DNA of 64,000 bases from Magnaporthiopsis rhizophila. Taxonomy: Eukaryota > Ascomycota > Sordariomycetes > Magnaporthales > Magnaporthaceae. The notes under the pieces are model-generated. The model was not told the origin of the DNA. It ran no database searches and worked only from the letters and a program-made list of their open reading frames with translations. The stretch covers positions 48,740 through 112,739 of the forward strand of contig PYSS01000126.1 of assembly GCA_003049465.1 (NCBI GenBank), written 5' to 3'. The stretch's first letter is position 1. Each line of letters opens with the position of its first letter. Below are positions 11,306-23,205 of the stretch, piece by piece. The translations under genes and the position numbers were made by a program.

Positions 11306-13191
11306 CCGTTTCCCGCCGGCTGGCCGTCGATCCCGTTTTGTGACGCACACAAAGCTCCCCTGCTCCCGAGATCCCGGTGATGATGACAGAAATAAGAATC
11401 AGATACTTCCGAGCCGGGGGGTTAAAACAGACACGGGCTGTTCGGCATATCTGCAACTGTGTGTCTCGGCCCGCCTCGGCGTGTCGAAACCCTTTGCTGA
11501 CTGTCGCACGAGCACCGGTCGAGCCACCGCAGAGCTGTGACGAAGTTAAAGGCAAGTCTGAGCCGGCATATAATAGCGACGCTCTGTGCGCGACCACATC
11601 CCATAATTCTTCTTTGCCCTAGACGATTGCTCGTGGCGGGCATGTTTAGATGACACGAACTTTGCACCGTATCTACCACCTACCTACCTATTCATGTGTT
11701 TGGCCGGTCGAGTGATCAGTTGCCGACGTTATACTTTACTGTTTGTATGGGGAAGCCTGGGTCGCCCTGCTCTGGAGACAGCCTTGTTGACGCAATGGCG
11801 TTTCCTCCTAGAGCCAGCACACATGTTCCTGCGTGCACAGCCCGGCCGGTGTCACGGCTGCCGCACCGGATCTCCCCGGTGGCGGAGCACAAGGCGCTCG
11901 TTTATCTTGTGGGCACGTCACACACTATGTATACACACTTGCCCGCTCTGCCCAAGTGCCGTGCCGGCAAGAGTTGTGTTCTCAATCCCAACCACTCAGA
12001 TTTGAGCTTCAACAGGACGCGCAGCAGCGCCAGAAGTGCCGAGCGGCATGGCAACGCGGGACGGGAGACTAGGCGTCACATTTGTCTCATCTGGTGGTAT
12101 TGGGCATTGGCTATACGATAGGAGGGGCGCCGGGAGTGTCGGAGCATTTCCTTGGCTGGGCGCACTGACCCACGGGCTCCCATCGCTGCACTGCACTCTG
12201 TGTTTGATTTCCTTGTGTTGGCCTGTGTGGGCTTGCGTCCGGGCCGGTGGTTCTGCTCGCTCGCTACTGCAGCGACATGTCAGTAGGTGTTGTTTTTATT
12301 GCAAGTTGCTCGATACCAAACTTGATGTTATCTGGTTACTTGGTTTTTTTTTCTGGACCCATTAGTCGAGCCGCGGTTGTTTTACATTGGCCACGCATTC
12401 CCTGCCGCGTCGGCAAACGCCGTCGATTGCCCCAGTTAACCCCTGTCTACTGGAGCTCTCTACCCCACCGGGATGTGCTTTCAACAGCCCCTGGGATCAC
12501 GGATCTGATGCACGAGCTTGCAGCTCTAGCGGATCGGCAGCCCCGGGGCTCGAGCCTTCTTGCTCCGACCCTAAAGACGTTCGAGACCAGCCTGACCTGG
12601 ATCCTTCGACCACTTTAGCTGCCCGTTCAAACATGCGCCTGCCCGCCGCCATGTCACCCACGGCGCCCTTTAGGCTTTGGGCCGGCATGGGATGAGACTT
12701 GAGAGGTGATTTCTGCCCAGCCTGCGCGGCCGTTTTTCTTTGTCGTCTGGCCGTCTCTTCTCGCCCTGCCGTCCGAGATAAGGCGGCTTGGTCTACCCAC
12801 AACATAAACGCCGAACCACGGCCCCCTCCCACTTGGAGCTCCTCGTCCCAAAGCCAGCCCCTGCCGTTGCCTTGGACGCCAACTGCCCTCGTTTTATATC
12901 CGCCTTGGTGACCCCACTGCACGCCCTTCACACGCCGCACATGTAGCCGCTCGTTGCTCCATCCGGCTGTATGCAAGCTTCCACCACGGCTGTCTTATGT
13001 CTCGTCTGTAGCTGGAGATATCGTTGAATGCGCCTGCGCCTGCCCACTGCCTGCCTGACGCGGCCCACACACATTCAACAAAAAGGTTGGCAGCCAGCAA
13101 CTGTGCCGCCAACCCTTTTGTCTCCGTCATCTTTGAGATTCCGTCTGCATTCTAGAAGCCCCCAGCACTGTCGCAAAAAAATCGCAACATC
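11306..13191. other. Intergenic, CT-rich leader of the next gene
   Basis: No supported gene. The 3' half is pyrimidine-rich and looks like promoter and leader sequence for the four-TM protein gene. A CTACCTACCTATTC run occurs near 11680. Frames of up to about 160 codons on either strand show no domain. Confidence 0.45.
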
Positions 13192-14490
13192 ATGTTACAA
13201 TCAGGTTTGCCGCCCCTCACCAGGACGATGAGCGAGCCCTCGGTTCGTGCCCGGACTCCCCCTGAGCGCCATGACGACACCCAGTCGACCACGACCACGA
13301 TTTTTCCCCCTTCCGAAGACCCTACGATGCCCGCCACCGCAGGCGCTCCCATGACGCCGTGTCTCACGCCGGTGGAATACCCCCACCCGGGGAGGCCAGT
13401 TTCCTTCTCCAACCGTCCGGTGAGCGGGGGCGGCGCCCGAACTTCTCGCTTCATCGAAACGCCCCTGTTCGAATACACGCCGGCCAACTCCATCTATGAG
13501 GAGGACGGCAGCGGCGCCTCCCGATCCGAATCGCAGGACCGGCGGGCCTCGGCCGTCCGGCTGATCCTCCGCCTTACCGAGAGCGTGTCCCACCTCGCCG
13601 TCGTAGTGATGCTGCTGGCTATCATGTCTTCGTTTCTCGCCACGTCGTCGAGGTGGTACCGCGCCATGTCGTAAGTTGCATCCCGCTCTTTCTTAATTCA
13701 TATCAGGAGCAGGCAGGCGCCCATAGGACGGCCCCCCGACACATGAACATCTTTAGACCAACACATTTTCTCCTGCTGTTCTAGACCAGAAGCAGTCGCC
13801 CTCGTGGTAGTCCTATCTCTGGATGCTCTGTTCGATCTCCGGGCGCTCGCGCTGTGCCGCACGCCGTGGCCCGGGTGGGCGCTCGTGTCGCGCCTGCTTC
13901 TCGGCCTGGCCTACCTGGCCATCTTCATGGCTTACATCGGCGTCGGCCGCTCCGTGTTTCCTTTCGACTTCAGCTACTGGGGCATGTCTCCCGGCTACGG
14001 CGCGCCGCTCGTCTTCCTGCTCATGTGGCTGCTCGGCGTCTGGAACCTCGTCCACGCCGCCGTCCACAGGTACGCGTTCGCATCCGCCCTGGGCGCCTGC
14101 CTCGGGCTATTCAAACGGCCCAACGCTTCGGCCCTCGCGCCCGCGCCCGCCATGATGATGGCCGAGGATCGTCGGCGTGACAACGACGCCGGTGGCGGGT
14201 TCATGGCTGCGATCAGGGGGCTGCGGATCCGGCGAAGCGCGGCGCCGGGCGGCGGCGGTGGCGGCGGTGGCGGCGGTAACGCTCATCATAACGACGACGT
14301 CGAGGCCGCATCTCGGCCTCGGCGGCCAACTAGTAGCCGCGCGGGCACCGTGGCGCCAATCATGGCGCAGTCGAGCGAGATGGACCTGGCGACCCTCAAC
14401 GGCCGCGGGTCGCAATCCCAGGACAACAAGATCATGGACAGCACGTCGACGCTCGGCAACGTCCTCCCGCCGGCCGCGAATCGGGCTTGA
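13192..14490 (+). CDS. Four-TM (MARVEL-like) membrane protein, hypothetical
   Basis: Function unknown. Model: join(13192..13670, 13785..14490), 394 aa; the intron has a GTAAGT donor (13671) and TAG acceptor (13784), and frame continues as S-PEAVALVVVL. The N-terminal 120 residues are Pro/Ser/Thr-rich and disordered. Four hydrophobic segments follow: HLAVVVMLLAIMSSF, EAVALVVVLSLDALF, LLLGLAYLAIFMAYIGV and PLVFLLMWLLGVWNLV. This arrangement recalls fungal MARVEL-type plasma-membrane proteins, though no diagnostic motif fixes that. The cytoplasmic tail has a ten-residue Gly run encoded by GGC/GGT repeats (about 14250-14277). A second in-frame Met (MSEPSV) at 13228 is an alternative start. Confidence 0.7.
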
Positions 14491-14888
14491 TGTGGCGGAC
14501 GCTATACTGCCGGTATCAATAATATCCTTTCTAAAGGCTGCTGTGGACAGTTTCTTGTATGGTGGTTTCGACCAAATTTTTTTTTACCTTGTTGTAATAG
14601 ATAGAGATGATACGACTTTAATGATGCTTTTAAGAGCGCGCGCCGCTTGGTGCTTTTTATTCCACTTGCTCGGAGGCAATATTTATTTCGTCAAACACTG
14701 CTGATTCAAAAGTGGAAGAATCAGGACGTCATGCATACGTGGTCTACCAGTGGTCGTAAGCTGGACTTGCAAGGGCGAGATTATACGGGTTCATCGTTCC
14801 TCGCTTTTAGTTACACGTCTTTGCATCTATCTAATCATTGATGTCATTACGCCTAAAACCAAATTAATTCCCCCGGCTCTTCTCCCAT
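14491..14888. other. Convergent 3' intergenic region
   Basis: AT-rich spacer between the converging four-TM protein gene and RFC3 genes. It presumably holds both 3' UTRs. No coding signal. Confidence 0.5.
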
Positions 14889-16198
14889 TCAGCCCATCAG
14901 CTCGACGCCCTGCCTGATGACGCCGACGACGGCGCCGGTCTGGACGACCTCGCTGCTGCCGCCGGCGACCCTGTGCTCGATCTGGGCCAGGCCGTCGAGC
15001 CACTGGATCATGACCTCGGGCTTGACCTCGAGCTTGACCACCTCCTCGGACAGGGCCGTGATGATGTCCGCCAGGGCCAGGCCCCTCGACACCTTGAGGG
15101 CGTTGATGGTGCCCAGGCACTGGATGACGTCGCTGGTGCCCAGCAGCGTGCTGAGGATCTCCTTGATAGCGTCGGGAGGCGGCGCGGCGATGCAGGTGTA
15201 GATGGACTCGACCGTCACCACGTCCCTGTCCACCTTCTCGTTGGGTTCCAGAGGAGGTGCGCCCGGCTCGCGCAGCGGCGTGCTGGAGGCGTGGCAGGCC
15301 TGCAGCACGTTGAGGGCGCGGCGCATGTCGCCGCGGCTGAGGCGCACGAGGGCGTCGACGGCCTCGGGCACGATGTTGACGCCCTCCTCGTCGACGACGC
15401 GGTCGACCAGCACGCGTATGTCCCCCTCCTTGAGCGGGCTGAACCGGAACCGGGTGCAGCGCGACAGCAGCGCGGGGGACAGCTTGTGCGAGTAGTTTGC
15501 GATGATGCAGAAGCGCGTGTTGGCCGTGTACTTTTCCATTATGCGCCGGAGCGCCATCTGCGCCGTGTTGGTCATGGCGTCGGCCTCGTCCAGGATGATG
15601 AGCTTGTACGACGCCATCGTACCGGTCCCGCGCGCGGCTGAGGGGGCCGAGGAGGAGGAGGATCCCGCTGCTGCTGCTGCTGCTGATGATGATGAGGCGG
15701 CGCTGCGGCCTATTGAGAAGATCTGCTTGGTCGAGGCAAAGGTCTTGATCTGCTCGCGCACGACGTCGATGCCGCGGTCGTCCGACGCGTTCAGCTCCAG
15801 CACCATCTGCCGCATGTTGTCGGCGCCGTAGATGCGTCGGGCCAGGGCCAGGATGGTCGACGTCTTGCCCGTGCCCGGGGGCCCGTAGAGCAGGAGGTGG
15901 GGTAGGCGGTTGCTGTCGACGAACTTGTTGATGGTGGCGAGGATGTCCTGGTGGCCCGACACGTCTGCGAGGCTCACCGGCCGGTACTTTTCAACCCTGG
16001 AGGGCGTGGGAAGATCTGGTCAGTCTTATATACCTCATATCTACTATATATCTCCGTGTATGCGCACCATGGAAGGCTGTCCTCGGCTTCGACGGGCAGG
16101 TTTGCCGCACTCCTCTTCCCCTTAGTCTCCGCCGAAAAGGTGACGTCCTTGGGCTTGGCGGGGACGTCAATGTCCATCTCATCTTCAAAGTCGGACAT
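14889..16198 (-). CDS. RFC3: Replication factor C subunit 3 (clamp loader)
   Basis: Small AAA+ subunit of RFC, which loads PCNA on primed DNA; equivalent to yeast Rfc3 and human RFC5. Model: complement(join(14889..15996, 16068..16198)), 412 aa. The 71-nt intron has a GTGCGC donor and splits the Trp codon of the hallmark LPWVEKYRP. Walker A is GPPGTGKTS (about residues 80-88), Walker B LDEADAM (about 174), sensor/arginine finger SRCTRF (about 221), and GDMRRALNVLQ lies in the lid. A low-complexity Ser/Ala insertion of about 30 residues, coded by TCA/GCA repeats (15640-15712), sits between SIGRS and YKLIILDEADAM, just before Walker B. An ACGCGT box lies 117 bp upstream of the start. Confidence 0.96.
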
Positions 16199-16314
16199 TT
16201 TCCGGTTCTTGGTCTCGGTTGGTACGTGGGTTGAGAGGAGATTGTTTTGTTCTGTTCCTGAGGGCTGGCAGTGACGTTTTGCTGTCTCGGCCCCATTCAA
16301 ACCGCGTCGTGTCG

Positions 16315-16320
16315 ACGCGT
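16315..16320. promoter_or_regulatory. MCB-like ACGCGT upstream of RFC3
   Basis: Palindromic ACGCGT 117 bp upstream of the RFC3 start codon. In yeasts this MluI cell-cycle box is bound by MBF and drives G1/S transcription of replication genes. Function here is inferred from position and matching sites at MCM7 and MCM4. Confidence 0.45.
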
Positions 16321-17310
16321 AAAGTGCTTCGTACAGTGCGGGCTCTGAATCTGCGGCTGGTGTGGGGCCTGTGAACCAAGCTCCAGCTGCTTAATGTCAT
16401 ACGCCAGTGGATGCACCAGCACGACATGGCGCTAACGTTGCAGCGCCTCTCATCCAAGCATCGCCCATCGGCAGAGCGGGGTCGCCAGCTTCCGTTGAGG
16501 CTGTAACTGCAAAGACTGCAGCTCAGCAGGTTCTAGATCGCCGAACCTGGGTCGAATTCACATTCCCTGCATGCAGTGCGGGCCCGCTACCGGGAATGGT
16601 GGATTGCTAAAGCCTGGCGGAAGCACACGGAGCAGAGCCGGCCGTTCTTGGGAGGTCTTTAAGAATGATAACAATCCAGCCCCCAGATGTGCTCGCTCAA
16701 AGAACCGATCGGCCAGGCCACACTCGTCGTCGACTTGGACTGACTAACATGGGATATCCCGAGTGGCTTGGGCGCGTCTGGACGACGACGACAACGACTG
16801 CGAAAACGACGACGAGGACAGCCCCTAAAGCCTCGGGCACCCGGCTGCCGCGGGTATTAAAGAACAAAACGTTCCCCAAGGGACGCCGCCGCCGCGGCGC
16901 CCACCGGACCAGCTCGTGCACCAACGCCTATTGCATGGTTCATACGCCCATAAACCTTTGCAAGGCCCTGTTTGGCCTGGTCACGGCCTGCTGTGCTTGT
17001 GCTCGAGGTTAGGGGTCCCCAATACTCCGCACCGACCAAATTACCCTTACCCAAGACTCCAGGGGACCAATACCCCGCGGGAGCGAATTAACCGACGGGC
17101 CCATTCGGCAGGCGGGGGAATCCGGGCAGCCCGATCGGCTGACTGTTTACGACGCCACGTCACTCCGCCTACGTCTCTGTGACGTCTCGACCTCAGCCGT
17201 GCTTGCCCAAATTCCGGGTATATATACGTTATCCCTTGGCACTCCCTGGCTTGTGTTTCTCTCTTTGTTTTTCCCAGCCCAGCAGCTGAAGGTTGCCAAA
17301 AGCTTTCATA
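16321..17310. other. Divergent intergenic region RFC3 / GST
   Basis: About 1 kb with the RFC3 promoter on the left and the GST promoter on the right. Short frames (up to 115 codons) have no domain support. A GGTTAGGGG string occurs near 17006. Confidence 0.5.
17157..17226 (+). promoter_or_regulatory. GST promoter: CRE-like sites and TATA box
   Basis: TATATATA at 17219-17226 lies 85 bp before the GST start codon. Upstream are ACGTCA (17157-17162) and TGACGTC (17180-17186), half and near-full CRE/ATF sites. bZIP regulation of stress genes through such sites is known in fungi; use here is inferred. Confidence 0.5.
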
Positions 17311-18213
17311 ATGTCACAAGTGGACACTTCCATTCACGAATATGCCACAGGGCGGGCCGCGGAGCTTGTCAAAGCCCACGCAGCCGAGCATCCGCTGAAG
17401 CTGTATTCGGGCTGGTTCTGTCCCTTTGCCCAGCGCGCCTGGATGGTGCTGGAAGAGAAGCGCATCCCGTACCAGTACATCGAGATCAACCCCTATCACA
17501 AATCCCCCGAGTTCCTCGCCCTCAACCCCCGCGGCCTCGTTCCCACCTTGGCCGTTCCCCGGCCCGCCATGCGCGCCGGTCAGCAGGAGCGGGAGCTGAA
17601 GCCGCTGTACGAGAGTATCATCCTCTGCGAGTATCTGGACGAGGCCTTCGCAGACGAGGCCCAGCACGGCCCGTGCCTGATGCCGCGCGACCCTTATGAG
17701 CGTGCTCGCTGTCGCATCTGGATCGACCACATATCCAACAAGATCGTCCCCAGCTACTACAAGCTGCTGCAGCACACGGCCGAAAAGCCATACAGCCTTG
17801 ATCAGGCGCGCCAGGAGCTTCACGACCGTATCAAGACGTTTGTGCGCGAGATGGCGCCGGCCGAGGGTGGTGACACTGGAGGTAGTGTCGGCCCCTGGTT
17901 CCTCGGCGGCCAATTCAGCTTGGTCGACGTCAGCTTGGCGCCCTGGGCCAAGAGGTTTTGGCTGATCGATCATTACAAGACCGGCGGCACTGGGTTTCCG
18001 GCAGAGGGGGCCCAGGAGGGCGACGGCGGCGACGCCGACGGACCCATGTGGCGGCGCTGGTGCGTCTGGTTCGACGCTGTTGTGAACCGACCATGTGTTG
18101 CCAACACGTGGAGCGACGACGAGCTGTACATTGCCGTGTATAAACGGTACGCCGGGGACACGACCAACTCGCTGGTTGGGCAGGCCACGAGAAAGGGCGA
18201 GAAGCTGCCTTGA
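17311..18213 (+). CDS. Omega-like glutathione S-transferase
   Basis: Cytosolic GST-fold enzyme, probably a thioltransferase or dehydroascorbate reductase of the omega type. Intronless, 300 aa from the Met at 17311. The N-terminal thioredoxin-like domain has LYSGWFCPFAQRAW, with catalytic Cys37 in the omega-type CPFA context, and NPRGLVPTLAVP carrying the cis-Pro. ESIILCEYLDEAF gives the Glu/Ser glutathione-binding pair. The helical C-terminal domain includes RCRIWIDHISNKIVPSYY and FSLVDVSLAPWAKRF. A TATA box sits 85 bp upstream. The assignment rests on motif order; substrate is not predictable. Confidence 0.85.
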   Translation: MSQVDTSIHEYATGRAAELVKAHAAEHPLKLYSGWFCPFAQRAWMVLEEKRIPYQYIEINPYHKSPEFLALNPRGLVPTLAVPRPAMRAGQQERELKPLYESIILCEYLDEAFADEAQHGPCLMPRDPYERARCRIWIDHISNKIVPSYYKLLQHTAEKPYSLDQARQELHDRIKTFVREMAPAEGGDTGGSVGPWFLGGQFSLVDVSLAPWAKRFWLIDHYKTGGTGFPAEGAQEGDGGDADGPMWRRWCVWFDAVVNRPCVANTWSDDELYIAVYKRYAGDTTNSLVGQATRKGEKLP

Positions 18214-19302
18214 TCCGCAGGAGCCGCTTTCGTTGTACTGTCTTATCCGTTGTGCCGGGTGGAACAGGGGCAAGGAAGGAAGGTGTGCTGCGGGGGCGCT
18301 CCAGATGAAGAAGTCAGGACTTGGGGAAGCTGCGTATCGGTTGGTCAGTCGGAGGATTGGTGGGTCTGCAGGCAACGCGTCCATGTTGGGCTGCCCCTGG
18401 ATACCTAGGTATTCCTCTGGAAAGGAGCTCGGTGTTTGTATACGAGCGCATAGCTCTGATTGGGCGGTTGGCTTGGCGGCGGCCCGGCTCGCCACAGTCT
18501 GGGTTCGGGCTCGAGAACCGGGACTCCCTGATGACCTCAGAAGTTTAAGCATACATGTCGTGCAGTTTACAAGGCTGTTCGTCCCATGGAGACGGCTCTC
18601 ACGATCCCAGGCGTGGTGGGAATACTTCTAGACGTACGTTCGCATCGAACCGAGACGACCCCACCTGCCAGTCCGAGCCAGCTCGGATGGACGGACGGGT
18701 GGGCCAGGTAGTGTCCGTATCTGGGCCAATATTTCTTCTGATTTATATTCTATTTGCCCACTTGCTTTCTGTGTGCGCCCATGTCTCTTTCCTTCAGGTG
18801 CAGTGATGGCGAGTGGGCTTTGCCGGCATCTGGCAGTGCTGACATCTGACGTTTCCCAGGCCAGCACTCAGCAACACTCCCGCAATAGAGGCTAATATCA
18901 AAGCCTCGATGCTAACTGGGCAATATTGCCATACTGAGGGTGAAAAGCCGGGGCCCGGGTTTAGCTTAGATAACTACAAAAGATGAGGATTTGTCCTTCT
19001 TGGATGTACGTAGGTATACGTTCAACGAGTGTGATGGAGACAAACAGCCAATGGATCGCGTTGCCATCACCACCCACACAATACAGTAGGCAGATATAAC
19101 CATTTTTGTGGTATGCGCTGGCAGGCATGGGTACCTCATCACCTCATAGTTCGCTCACATGTGCGAGGAAAGCTGCGAAGCAAATTGCGTCATGCGTGCC
19201 GCGAAAGCGCTGAAAACCCCCGCGTCAGGCCGAGTGCACCACACCACGACCAAACGTAAGAGAAACACGAGTGGCGCAGCAGGCTCGTCGGGGAACAAGA
19301 CA
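18214..19302. other. Intergenic, GST 3' region to tRNA
   Basis: No supported gene. It contains a perfect TACCTAGGTA palindrome (18402-18411) of a kind seen at several intergenic places in this window. Confidence 0.5.
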
Positions 19303-19374
19303 GGGTGTGTCGTATAGGGGTTAGTACACTTCGTTGTGGCCGAAGAAACGCAAGTTCGAGTCTTGCCACGCCCA
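19303..19374 (+). tRNA. tRNA-His (GUG anticodon)
   Basis: Complete 72-nt cloverleaf without intron. Acceptor stem GGGTGTG (19303-19309) pairs with CACGCCC (19367-19373), with one G-U pair, followed by discriminator A19374. The D arm contains AGGGGTTAG. Anticodon stem CTTCG/CGAAG encloses TTGTGGC with anticodon GTG at 19336-19338. T arm is GCAAG-TTCGAGT-CTTGC (19350-19366). A T7 run at about 19380 provides a Pol III terminator. The D and anticodon regions closely resemble known fungal tRNA-His. Confidence 0.93.
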
Positions 19375-19378
19375 GATT

Positions 19379-19388
19379 AATTTTTTTC
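19379..19388 (+). terminator. Pol III terminator after tRNA-His
   Basis: T-rich run (TTTTTTTC) a few bases after the mature 3' end, the usual RNA polymerase III stop signal. Confidence 0.7.
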
Positions 19389-21689
19389 TTTTCTCTGTTT
19401 CTGGGGTGGAAGTCTTTCCCCGCGTTCGGGTTTAAGCAGGGATCTTTTTCGGGGTTTAACCATTTATGTACTGTAGACGCGAACCTTGTCCCAAATGTTG
19501 CCTAGGGCGGTACCTTTTTTATAAATAAACACGAACGGTGGCTGGGGTAGAGGCCTTTGCGCCACGTCCTCAAATTTGCTCAGCCTCGGTTGTGCAAAGC
19601 CCGTTTAGGGCTGAGAGTGTGGCCGCACGAGATGGCAAATTCTGAATCAACATTGACAGGCAACACCATGTCATGCAGGTGCTTGTCCTACGCGCCGCCA
19701 TGATTCAGGGTACCATCTCTCTGCTCCTCGACCCATTGGTCTAATTACAAGAAATCCTTTCGTCCCGTTCGGTGTGGTGGATTGGCGGCTAGGTGTGAAT
19801 CATAGCGACCGGCGTCTTACTGGATATGGCAAGATAAACCCGTTGCCGCTTGGGTGGTGGTGGGGTCCTTGACACGCTCAGGATTTCCAAGCCGAGCCAA
19901 GCAGGCAGTGTCGGTTGATAGATCCCCACCCGAAATAGGCAGGACGGCAACGGTGAAATTGCAGCGTCGGAAGCGATGCACAGGTGAGGGCTTCGTTGAG
20001 AATACGGATGTGTTACGCGTGCGGCGAGGAGGAGAGGAGACAAAGTAAAAAAACAAGGTATGCAAACAAAAATAACGATGCGACCACCTACATACCCACA
20101 CCCAGAGGTTAACGGCGGGTGCCTATGGGCAATGCTGGAGGCGGAGGATTGGCTTGACAAGCGAACTGACCCATTAGAGGGCGCTCCCGACTGGGTCTGC
20201 CCCATTCCAAGCTTGCTGCGACATCCATGCCTGAGGTGGTCCATTTCGCATCTCGCACGTCCTATTTTGCGGTCATTTGCTATTTGTCGGACATATGACG
20301 GTTGTCGGGTCGGAGCCTTGCTCCGGGGGCATGTGGATGGCTGAATTATGATGAACACAGACCATCTCACTTCTGTCAGATTTTCGAGGGACTGTGCGTC
20401 TCGGCATCGAATCCATCCCTCCACGGCAGACATCCGCTGGAACATCTCGAACGTCGGGTGGGGAGGGCAAGAGTGGGGGAGGCAGCAGATGCTGGGCCAA
20501 TGGCAGCCCGAAATAAACGACCTGGCCAATCGACGCTGCTGATTTGGTCCCGCACCTCACGACCCAGAAAATTGAGCCTCAGCCAGGGGTCTGAGCTTCT
20601 GGCTTCTCCACGCATGTACGAATTGCCATGTTCGGACGAGCTTGTCTGATATTTGTTTTTATCTCCCCGTCCCCCGGCGGGATTAGGATTTGTGGGGTGT
20701 CCTAACGGCAGCAAGGGCACCCTTTCTCCACGCGACCTGGCAGGCTGACGCCCCCGAAAGCACGACGACAAAGCCAAAATCACCCCCCCCCCGGCGAAGA
20801 GGTGACATCCGTCACACGTAACACAAAGATCCCAGGCCCAGCCGGCAGAAGATGCAGAAAGGCACGCACGACGGACGGGAGCCAGGCCAAGCCGGGTTGG
20901 CACGGGACCTCTGCACGTCGACAACAGTAGCTCGCTTGCTTGTCTCTCTTTCCCATGGGTGGACGACGACATGGAACACACCAGACAGAACCACACCCCT
21001 CGTCTCGTTTTCCAGCCATTCACGCGCCTTCTTTTTTTTTCGTCCGAACCGCTCGACCCAGGGGTCTGTTCTGCGTGGGCCTTTTGTCAACAGGCCTGGC
21101 CTGCCAAACCTCGATCCTTTAGATGGGACACCGTGAGCCCAGAGTAGCATCTCGTCAGCCCTGGCTGGTTTGGGAATATCGTATGGCTCAGCCCCCAAGA
21201 GCGGGCTATATCGGAGCCTAGACGCTTAATGCGTATCTCCGCTCCATCGTGTGGGTAGCTTGCCAAAGTAAATCCGCGTCTTTTGGCCGTGGCAATGTCT
21301 GGCTCAACCTTTCGTCACCGCGCACCGTGGTGTTTGTGGGTGCCGATTGCAAGGCGCGGCCTGCGCCGATCCCGCCTGCCAGGGGTCAGGGGCCAGGGCC
21401 AGGCGGGACACGGCCCAGAAAGGGGGAGGGGTCAACAGTCTGCCCGCCCTCCACCCGCCCTAGTCCAGCCACGGTCACCACTAATAGATAGAATGACACC
21501 GTTATGTCCGAATACTTAGCAAGTTGGGCATCCTCTCACCTGCCTCCCGTGGCCTCTCTCTGCCCGTTATCTACCACATAGCCCCGGCATCAGCATTCCT
21601 TCCGACCAACTGCACACCACATCACTCCTGCGCTGCAAAAGAGATCTTCTACACCCACCTTCGCCGCGCCGCTCTATAAACATCTCACA
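19389..21689. other. Intergenic, upstream of the C2H2 transcription factor
   Basis: No supported gene over 2.3 kb. A 246-codon minus-strand frame (19789-20529) has irregular composition and no domain. The last few hundred bases are CT-rich and look like the promoter of the next gene; CTATAAAC at about 21673 is a TATA-like element. Confidence 0.45.
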
Positions 21690-21746
21690 ATGCTCAGGTG
21701 TTTGCCGGTCCGACAGACAGACAGGTTGTCCGAGGCATATGGCACC

Positions 21747-23205
21747 ATGCCTAATCAGGATTGGAGGCTGTCGTGGGGAAGCGAGGAGCCGACGCTCCAA
21801 GAACGGCAGCAGCAGCGGCTTCTCTCCCTACTTGACAACAATATCGACCCAGCACTAGACCACTTTCACACCATGGCGCCCACGCAAGGAGGTCACGCCA
21901 GGAGTTATCAGCCGCAACACCAACACCAACAACATCGCCAGCAACAATACACGCAAAACGCACACTCCCAATACTACCTCCAACAGCTGCAGCAATGGGA
22001 CTTTCCTCCACAAGAACCCCTCACCACGCACGACATCACCTCCTTGACGGCCGGCTCGGCAGCAGCACAGGCTCAGCAACAGCACCTCGCAGTTTCCCCT
22101 GAAATAAACGCGGAGCAATCCAGGCTGAGCACCACCCCGAGGCTGGTCTTGTCCGACTCGCTGGACGCCACAACCGTCTTCGAGGACGCCTGGGTCGACC
22201 CCGTGTTCAGGTTTGAGGACGGCCAGCAGAGCGAGCGCCGCTCCTCGGAGCTCTTGCCGCCGCGACTGCAGCACAGCGACTCGTTCAGCGCGCCCTGCTC
22301 ACCGGCCTTGCGCCCTGGCTACACCCCGTCCGCCGCCAGCTACTCGACCGCAGCCAGCCCCGCGCCCTCGCATGCAGGGATGTGGGATCCGGAGCTGCTG
22401 GATCCTGATCTCGCCTCGGCGGGGAACTTTTTCACAACAGCGCCGACGAGCGCAGCCGCCCAAGTGGCCGGGATTTACAGCAGTAGCAGCAGCAATAACA
22501 ACACAAACACGGCGGCGCCGTCAACAGCAAGAGCAGCGCCAGCAGAAACAGAGACGGACACGAGTTCAGGAAGGTCTCCGCCACTACCTGCGGCCGCTAA
22601 AGCTACCACCACGTCCCCCTCTCCCTCCACAGCCGCACTGCGCGGGCGCTCGTCGTCGGCAGGTCGCACACGGGCAGGGCCGGACTGGATGCCCGAGGAC
22701 GTGCGCGAGATGGGATGTCAGCCCACAGGGCCAGGCGGCAGCTGGAGGTGCACGCACCCGGGGTGCGGGTCGACGCGCACTTTCTTGAGGGCGTGCGACC
22801 TGCGGAAGCACTACCGGGCGCACACAAAGAGCCATTTCTGCAGTATCGACGGCTGCCCGCGCTTCTACAACGGCTTCTCGTCCGAAAAGGACTGCAGGCG
22901 GCACATGCGGTCGCATAACCCCAACATCGAGTGTCCCGCCGAGGGGTGCGGGCGCAAGTTTAGCAGAGTTGACAACATGGTGAGTGCTCCTACTACTACG
23001 GCTAGGCGTGTCACATCAAAAAGCTAACAAGGATGAACCTGATCTCCAGAGGAAACACCACGAAGCCATCCATCAAAGGCGGCACCCGCACAGGCGGCGT
23101 CTCAGTGGAGGACCCAGAGACAAAGAGGCGGGCTCTCCAGAAGCGTGTGGGGATGGGGATGGGGCCCTTGTTCTGGAAGGAGTCCAAACAAGCTTGCTGG
23201 ACTGA
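21747..23205 (+). CDS. C2H2 zinc-finger transcription factor, Gln-rich
   Basis: Probable sequence-specific nuclear regulator; target unknown. Model: join(21747..22979, 23050..23205), 462 aa. The N-terminal two thirds are Gln-, Ser- and Ala-rich (activation-domain-like). The zinc-finger block starts near residue 333: CTHPGCGSTRTFLRACDLRKHYRAH, then FCSIDGCPRFYNGFSSEKDCRRHMRSH, then CPAEGCGRKFSRVDNM. The last finger is completed across a GTGAGT/CAG intron by RKHHEAIH, which proves the splice. The Met at 21747 is chosen because a TATA-like CTATAAAC (about 21673) is only about 15 bp before the alternative in-frame ATG at 21690, too close to leave it on the transcript. The tail after the fingers is short and basic, then Gly-rich. 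Confidence 0.85.

Noticed and set aside
19789..20529. 246-codon minus-strand frame
   Set aside because: Irregular composition, no recognisable motif, no splice partner.
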